A program made the translations under genes and the position numbers. From CAZTAR01 sp043813895 (GTDB lineage: Bacteria > Planctomycetota > Phycisphaerae > UBA1845 > UTPLA1), in NCBI GenBank assembly GCA_043813895.1, contig JBDRKQ010000020.1, positions 1 through 64,000 on the forward strand: a stretch of DNA of 64,000 nucleotides, given 5' to 3'. Shown piece after piece: positions 59,927-64,000 of this stretch. How positions within the stretch are numbered: position 1 is the stretch's first letter; each line of letters begins with the position of its first letter. Below the pieces are notes generated by a model that ran no database searches, was not told the DNA's origin, and worked only from the letters and a program-made list of their open reading frames with translations.

Positions 59927-60277
59927 TTTGCCTGTCCTCAATTGGGAATCGACCGGTGGCCGCGGGCCCCGGCAGCGTGCGGGGGACTGCGACGGGCTCA
60001 ACGGGCGTCCATCTCCGCTTATCGGTTTTTTGTGTCAGGAGATGGTATGCAAGCCTCTGGAATCGGACGAGAATCTCGGTGAAGATCTCGCCGTCACGCA
60101 TCTGAGGGTTTAGAAACTATCTCTGAATGCCTCAAGGGCATGTCAGTAGCATTGTGGCGCCGCCGTCTCGGTGGTGGAGACACAGGCGAGACGCGCGTGC
60201 CACAGTCCTGAGATAGTCCCTCAGTGCGCGCCGGCGGAGGCCGTGGAAACCACGACAGTGGGAGGATGCTCACAGAG
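59927..60277. other. Spacer with MITE-like repeat upstream of the DUF368 gene
   Basis: About 350 bases without a gene between divergent units. Contains the second copy of the long intergenic repeat (60109-60223), followed by GGGAGG (60260-60265) for the next start. Confidence 0.5.
60109..60223. repeat. Intergenic repeat, copy 2 of a MITE-like pair
   Basis: ACTATCTC (60116-60123) and GAGATAGT (60210-60217) are inverted ends. Between them TGGCGCCGCCGTCTCG and ACAGGCGAGACGCGCGTGCC can fold. Shares word order with 22867-22985. Confidence 0.7.
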
Positions 60278-61243
60278 ATGGCAAAACAGGACCAAGGACA
60301 TGATGCGCCGGGGGTAACAGAATCCGATCAGCCGGCCCGACCGGTGCCGAAGGCGCGCTGCGCGGTGACCGGGTTGCTGCTCGGGCTGGCGAACCTTGTG
60401 CCAGGCATCAGCGGAGGCACGATGGTTCTGATCATGGGGCTATACGACGAGTTCATCTCGTCGGTGGCGGATGCGACGCGGCTCAAGTTCACCACACGAA
60501 GCGTGACACTGCTCGTGATCCTGGTAGGTGTCGCGGGGGCGACTGTCGTCGGGCTGGCCGGACCGCTGGAGAGGCTCGTCCGCCAGCACCGGCTCGTCAT
60601 GTACGCGTTATTCATCGGCATGACGCTCGGCGGTGTGCCGCTTCTCGTCGGGATGATCCGCCCGGTTCGACGAACAAGCGTGATAACGACTGTGCTGGGT
60701 TTCGCGTTGATGATCGGGATCGCCGCGGTCCCCGCCGAGGAGCCTGAAGCCGCCGAGGCAGAGAAGGCAGCGCTCGATGAACGCGTCGCCGATGGCTCGG
60801 TGTCAATCGAACCGGCTTCGGTGCGAGATGTCTTTGCGGGCGTGCTCGGCATGAGTGCGATGGTGCTGCCGGGCATCTCCGGCGCCTATATGCTCGTGTT
60901 GCTCGGGCGCTACGAGCAGATCCTCGCGGCGATCTCGATGACCAAGGACTACGCCCTGTCCATGGGTGAATCGGGTGATCCGGGCGCCTTGAGAATCCTG
61001 ATTCCTGTCAGCATCGGGGCACTTCTGAGCCTCGTCTGCGTGACGAACCTGTTGAAGTGGTTTCTTCGTCACCATGAGAAGCCGACCGTTGGTCTGCTGC
61101 TGGGCATCGTGCTGGGCTCCGTGGTGATGCTGTGGGGGAAGCTCGGCGTCGATAGCAGCGGCGACCTGGCGATGGCTTGCTTTGTCCTGATCGTTGGCTT
61201 CGCACTGACTGTGCTGTTGTCTCGCATCGGCGCGAGAACGTGA
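60278..61243 (+). CDS. DUF368-family polyprenyl-phosphate transporter
   Basis: A 321-residue integral membrane protein of the DUF368 family, members of which (PopT) move undecaprenyl phosphate back across the cytoplasmic membrane for cell-wall recycling. The family's duplicated motif is present twice: GLLLGLANLVPGISGGTMVL near residue 35 and GMSAMVLPGISGAYMLVLLG near 205. About eight helices are seen. An acidic/Ala-rich loop (AEEPEAAEAEKAALDERVAD) sits between halves. The ATG at 60278 is 12 bases after GGGAGG; ATG 60266 abuts it and is less likely. The neighbour ispE makes isoprenoid precursors, so the two fit one lipid-carrier theme. Confidence 0.92.
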   Translation: MAKQDQGHDAPGVTESDQPARPVPKARCAVTGLLLGLANLVPGISGGTMVLIMGLYDEFISSVADATRLKFTTRSVTLLVILVGVAGATVVGLAGPLERLVRQHRLVMYALFIGMTLGGVPLLVGMIRPVRRTSVITTVLGFALMIGIAAVPAEEPEAAEAEKAALDERVADGSVSIEPASVRDVFAGVLGMSAMVLPGISGAYMLVLLGRYEQILAAISMTKDYALSMGESGDPGALRILIPVSIGALLSLVCVTNLLKWFLRHHEKPTVGLLLGIVLGSVVMLWGKLGVDSSGDLAMACFVLIVGFALTVLLSRIGART

Positions 61244-61395
61244 CGCCGCCACGTCACACGGCTGCAGGAGACAACAAAGGACCTGTGAGGCTGATGTGCG
61301 GGGCATCGTCGTGTGTTCTTTGCGGTTTTCTAGCACCGGTCCGCCTCGCCAACCCTACAATGCACGAGACGCGGGCCGTGGAGATCGGGTGCTCG

Positions 61396-61423
61396 GTGCC
61401 ACTGGCGGCGGGCCCGCCAGTGC
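61396..61423. repeat. Palindromic repeat, single arm of the nuo-gap family
   Basis: GGTGCCACTGGCGGcgggCCGCCAGTGC differs from a nuo-gap arm only in the loop. It lies 31 bases before ispE. Confidence 0.75.
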
Positions 61424-61454
61424 TTTGAATCGGCGAGACGAAGGCGGTGAGTGG

Positions 61455-62327
61455 GTGAGCACGCAGCGCCAACTGGTTGAGAGTCGGGCCCCCGCGAAGG
61501 TGAATCTGACGCTTGCCGTATTGGGTGAGCTGGCGGGGGGGTATCACGAACTCGAATCCTGGGTCGTGATGGTGGATTGGTGCGATCGTCTGGTCCTGCG
61601 CCCGGCTTCGAATCTCTCGCTCAGGGTGGGCGGGAGCAACGGCCACGCTGTGCCTCGCAGCGGAGACAATCTCGTGTGGCGCGCGGCCGAGGCACTGGCG
61701 ACAGCCGCCGGCCTGGAACCCGCCGTCTCCATCGAGTTGGAAAAGTCGCTGCCCATCGGCGCAGGCCTGGGCGGGGGCAGCAGCGATGCCGCATCGACGC
61801 TGTTGGGATTGAACGAGTTGTGGGGCTTGAACTGGCCGGTTGAACGCCTGATGCCGATTGCGTCGGACTTGGGCTCTGATGTGCCGCTATTCCTCGAAGA
61901 GACGCCCGCGGTGATTCGTGGACGCGGCGAACGCGTCGAGCGGCTGCGGAGCGGCTGGAAGGGCCGGCTTGTGTTGGTGACGCCCTCGTTTGAGCTGGCA
62001 ACGTCCGACGTGTATGGACGTTTCTCGCGCGGCGACGTTCGCCGGAGGGAGTCCCACAAGCCGTGGCAAGATGTCGGCTCCGACAGCCTGGAGCTCTCAC
62101 GGCGGTTGTTCAACGATCTCGAACCTGCCGCCTTCGCCGTCGAGCCGAAGCTGGCCCGCCTGCACGAATTGCTCGATGGCCTGGGTGGAAGGCCGGTACG
62201 AATGACCGGCAGTGGGAGCAGCCTCTTTGCTCTGTTCGACGATGCTCAGGCTGCGGAGGCATGGAGAGAAGAGGCGGTTCGTCTGACCGGTCCGACGGTC
62301 GAGTTTCACGTCGTTCAAACGCTTTAG
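61455..62327 (+). CDS. ispE: 4-diphosphocytidyl-2-C-methyl-D-erythritol kinase
   Basis: IspE phosphorylates CDP-methylerythritol in the MEP pathway of isoprenoid synthesis. The 290-residue GHMP kinase has APAKVNLTLAVLG at the N-terminus, the ATP loop SLPIGAGLGGGSSDAASTLL, GSDVPLFLE and the C-terminal MTGSGSSLFALFDDA. The start is GTG 61455 with AAGGCGGTGAG upstream; the open frame further upstream is not conserved. Standard length. Confidence 0.95.
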   Translation: MSTQRQLVESRAPAKVNLTLAVLGELAGGYHELESWVVMVDWCDRLVLRPASNLSLRVGGSNGHAVPRSGDNLVWRAAEALATAAGLEPAVSIELEKSLPIGAGLGGGSSDAASTLLGLNELWGLNWPVERLMPIASDLGSDVPLFLEETPAVIRGRGERVERLRSGWKGRLVLVTPSFELATSDVYGRFSRGDVRRRESHKPWQDVGSDSLELSRRLFNDLEPAAFAVEPKLARLHELLDGLGGRPVRMTGSGSSLFALFDDAQAAEAWREEAVRLTGPTVEFHVVQTL

Positions 62328-62715
62328 CGGCCCGTAGTGAAACGGCGAACAGTGGATCGGGGCGTGCTTTTTCAGTCACGAAGACCGCCGGCCTTGGCGC
62401 CGGCGCCACAGTTTTGCCGCGGGCTGCTAACCTCCATAATGCACGTGAGACCTCGGATCCGGGTCTGCGCGGCGGACCGAGCCAACGAACATTGAATTTG
62501 AGGTCTCGGTCGGGCATAATGAAGCAGGAGGAGCGTGAGGAGGTTTTCGGACCACTCGATCGGCCTCTGGCCCACCAGGGAAGGCACGGGTGCATACGGA
62601 GGTCCCGCCTGAAGCGTCCGGCGGTTCGCCGGCGGATGTGCGGGAATTCGCAGATTTGGATTACATGGGAACAGGTCGTCGTTCCGCGGGCCGGGCGACA
62701 AACGGAGGTGTAGGA
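62328..62715. other. Spacer with a repeat upstream of the cysteine-rich surface gene
   Basis: About 390 bases without a gene. At about 62375-62435 lies the inverted copy of the 10011-10070 repeat. The end carries a strong ribosome site (GGAGGTGTAGGA) for ATG 62716. Confidence 0.55.
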
Positions 62716-64000
62716 ATGCGATCAAGAAACGAAGCAGTGTTCGGGCGATGTGTAGCCTTGTGTGCAGGCGCGTTGTTGGTGATGTCCGTCGCGGCGCCCG
62801 CCGGGGCGGAGGAGGTGATCGTCCAGAATGACACCTATACAGTTCCGCCAGCGGGCCTTGAGGCCAACTTCGCGCCCGGCGAGCAGGCCGGGGTGCTCTT
62901 GACCTCGCCCTGTGACGGAGCGATCGTCGCGCTCCAGGTCGGATGGGCGAGCGTCAGCGGCCTCACGGGCTTCTCTTTTGAGAGGAATATTTGGGTTTAT
63001 GCCGACGCCGGAACCTTCCCGATGCCAGGGAGCGTCCTCGCGCAACTGGAGGGGCCGGTTCTCAACGACGGCGCGATCAACGAGTACAGATACTATGACG
63101 ATAACCAGACCGTTCCCATCAATATCCCCGTGACCGCCGGGCAGAAGTTCTACGTGGCTCTCGAGTTCGACAACTGGTCATACCCAGGGAGCGGGGATGC
63201 CTGTGTCTTCCATGACATCGACACGTGTGAGGCGGGCAAGAACGTCCTGTATTCGGGCGGCTGGTGGAACATCTGCCTTCTCGGCTGGTCGGGCAACACT
63301 GTCATCCGCGCCGTCATCGACTGCCAGGAGCCGACCGGCGCTTGCTGCCACGCCACGGGCATCTGTGAGCCTGACCTGGAGGAGGGCGATTGTCAGGCGT
63401 TCGGCGATGTATGGCACGAAGCCCTGACATGCGGCGAGATCACATGCAACCCGCGCGGGGCCTGCTGCGTGGGAGCCAGTTGCCTGACGTTGGTCCCCCA
63501 ATCCACATGCGAAGGGATCGGCGACTACGCCGGTCACGGCACCGACTGCGCCGATGATGTTTGCGAAGAAGGGGCGTGCTGCAATCTCCTGACGGGGGAG
63601 TGCACCTTGAACTTCGGTTTCCAGTGTGACGCACTCGGCCCGGACTATGAGTACAAGGGTCCCTTCACTGCCTGCGACCCGAACCCGTGCGCCCAGCCCA
63701 CCGGGGCCTGCTGCATCGGTGAGGTCTGCGTTGAAGGCCAGACGGAGCAGCAGTGCATCGACGTGCCTGGCGTTTGGGTAGGACCCTGGACCGACTGCGG
63801 CCCACCCAATCCGTGCCTGCCCGACCCCTGCGACAGCGTGACCTATACGTTGTGTGACGTGAACAACGACACCAAGGTCGACGGGAACGACGTCCAGGAC
63901 TTCGTGGCGGAGTACCTCACCCCCACACCTCCGTCGGTGGCCTTTTGCGCGGCGAATGCGTGCGGTGGCCCGGAGCTGGATGCGGACGATCTGAACGATT
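62716..64000 (+). CDS. Secreted cysteine-rich repeat protein with dockerin-like motif, cut by the window edge
   Basis: At least 428 residues, open to the right edge. A signal peptide (VALCAGALLVMSVAAPAGA) is followed by a beta-rich domain (about 30-205) with VFHDIDTCEAGKN. Residues about 208-365 hold four repeats of roughly 38 residues each starting [PE]xGACC: TGACCHATGICEPDLEEGDC, RGACCVGASCLTLVPQSTC, GACCNLLTGECTLNFGFQC and TGACCIGEVCVEGQTEQQC. Then comes TLCDVNNDTKVDGNDVQDFV, a dockerin/EF-hand-like calcium site. This architecture is typical of planctomycete surface proteins. The strong ribosome site supports ATG 62716; the C-terminus is missing. Confidence 0.88.
   Translation, partial: MRSRNEAVFGRCVALCAGALLVMSVAAPAGAEEVIVQNDTYTVPPAGLEANFAPGEQAGVLLTSPCDGAIVALQVGWASVSGLTGFSFERNIWVYADAGTFPMPGSVLAQLEGPVLNDGAINEYRYYDDNQTVPINIPVTAGQKFYVALEFDNWSYPGSGDACVFHDIDTCEAGKNVLYSGGWWNICLLGWSGNTVIRAVIDCQEPTGACCHATGICEPDLEEGDCQAFGDVWHEALTCGEITCNPRGACCVGASCLTLVPQSTCEGIGDYAGHGTDCADDVCEEGACCNLLTGECTLNFGFQCDALGPDYEYKGPFTACDPNPCAQPTGACCIGEVCVEGQTEQQCIDVPGVWVGPWTDCGPPNPCLPDPCDSVTYTLCDVNNDTKVDGNDVQDFVAEYLTPTPPSVAFCAANACGGPELDADDLND

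Overview
This 64 kb, GC-rich window looks like chromosomal DNA of a planctomycete, probably a Phycisphaerae-type lineage. The evidence is two secreted proteins with planctomycete-style surface repeats: a cysteine-rich GACC repeat protein ending in a dockerin-like CDVN...DGNDVQ motif at the right edge, and a DCN..N.IPDECE motif protein at 58.6-59.9 kb. An ECF sigma/anti-sigma pair, tandem SPFH proteins and palindrome-rich intergenic DNA fit the same picture. This is inference from family content; no marker gene such as 16S is present.

Layout. 0-3.4 kb: birA (cut by the left edge) and nadC, facing away from a PAS-Fis regulator that overlaps a DNA methyltransferase. 3.4-7.5 kb: an ECF sigma - anti-sigma - secreted protein operon, then a TolC-like outer-membrane protein. 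7.5-12 kb: a small Cys protein, nuoC-nuoB-nuoA with a perfect 30-bp-arm hairpin between nuoB and nuoA, and yifB/comM. 12-18.1 kb: M29 aminopeptidase, a B12-domain protein without its axial histidine, an IS200-like transposase, sucD without sucC, and an HD-domain protein with an altered GYP motif. 18.1-22.7 kb: a repeat-filled spacer and two overlapping SPFH genes with a zinc-ribbon gene. 23-24.6 kb: a GT39-like glycosyltransferase. 25.2-30.2 kb: iorA and a giant protein fusing IorB to an ADP-forming acyl-CoA synthetase. 31-37.4 kb: galE, moeA, a membrane protein, a reversed HldE-like protein and a GT2. 37.5-44.7 kb: flagellar filament genes (flagellin paralogue, fliC, an expanded fliD, fliS). 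45-50.7 kb: envelope proteins and a Xer recombinase. 50.7-57.5 kb, minus strand: etfB, a B12-domain/MeaB GTPase fusion and a two-gene acyl-CoA dehydratase activase system. 58.4-64 kb: tRNA-Leu, a secreted propeller-like protein, a DUF368 transporter, ispE and the cysteine-rich surface protein.

How the genes may work together. Two blocks point to acyl-CoA energy metabolism. The iorA/iorB-synthetase pair would oxidise aryl (indole)pyruvates to aryl-CoA with reduced ferredoxin and capture the thioester as ATP within one complex; the fusion is the most striking system here. The activase, B12-GTPase and etfB genes share a strand and suggest radical acyl-CoA dehydration or mutase chemistry whose catalytic subunits lie elsewhere. 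The sugar-nucleotide and GT2 genes sit directly upstream of the filament genes and may glycosylate flagellin.

Intergenic DNA is dominated by several families of short palindromes, some repeated at distant sites and one sharing its core with the end of the IS200-like element. They account for many spurious open frames.
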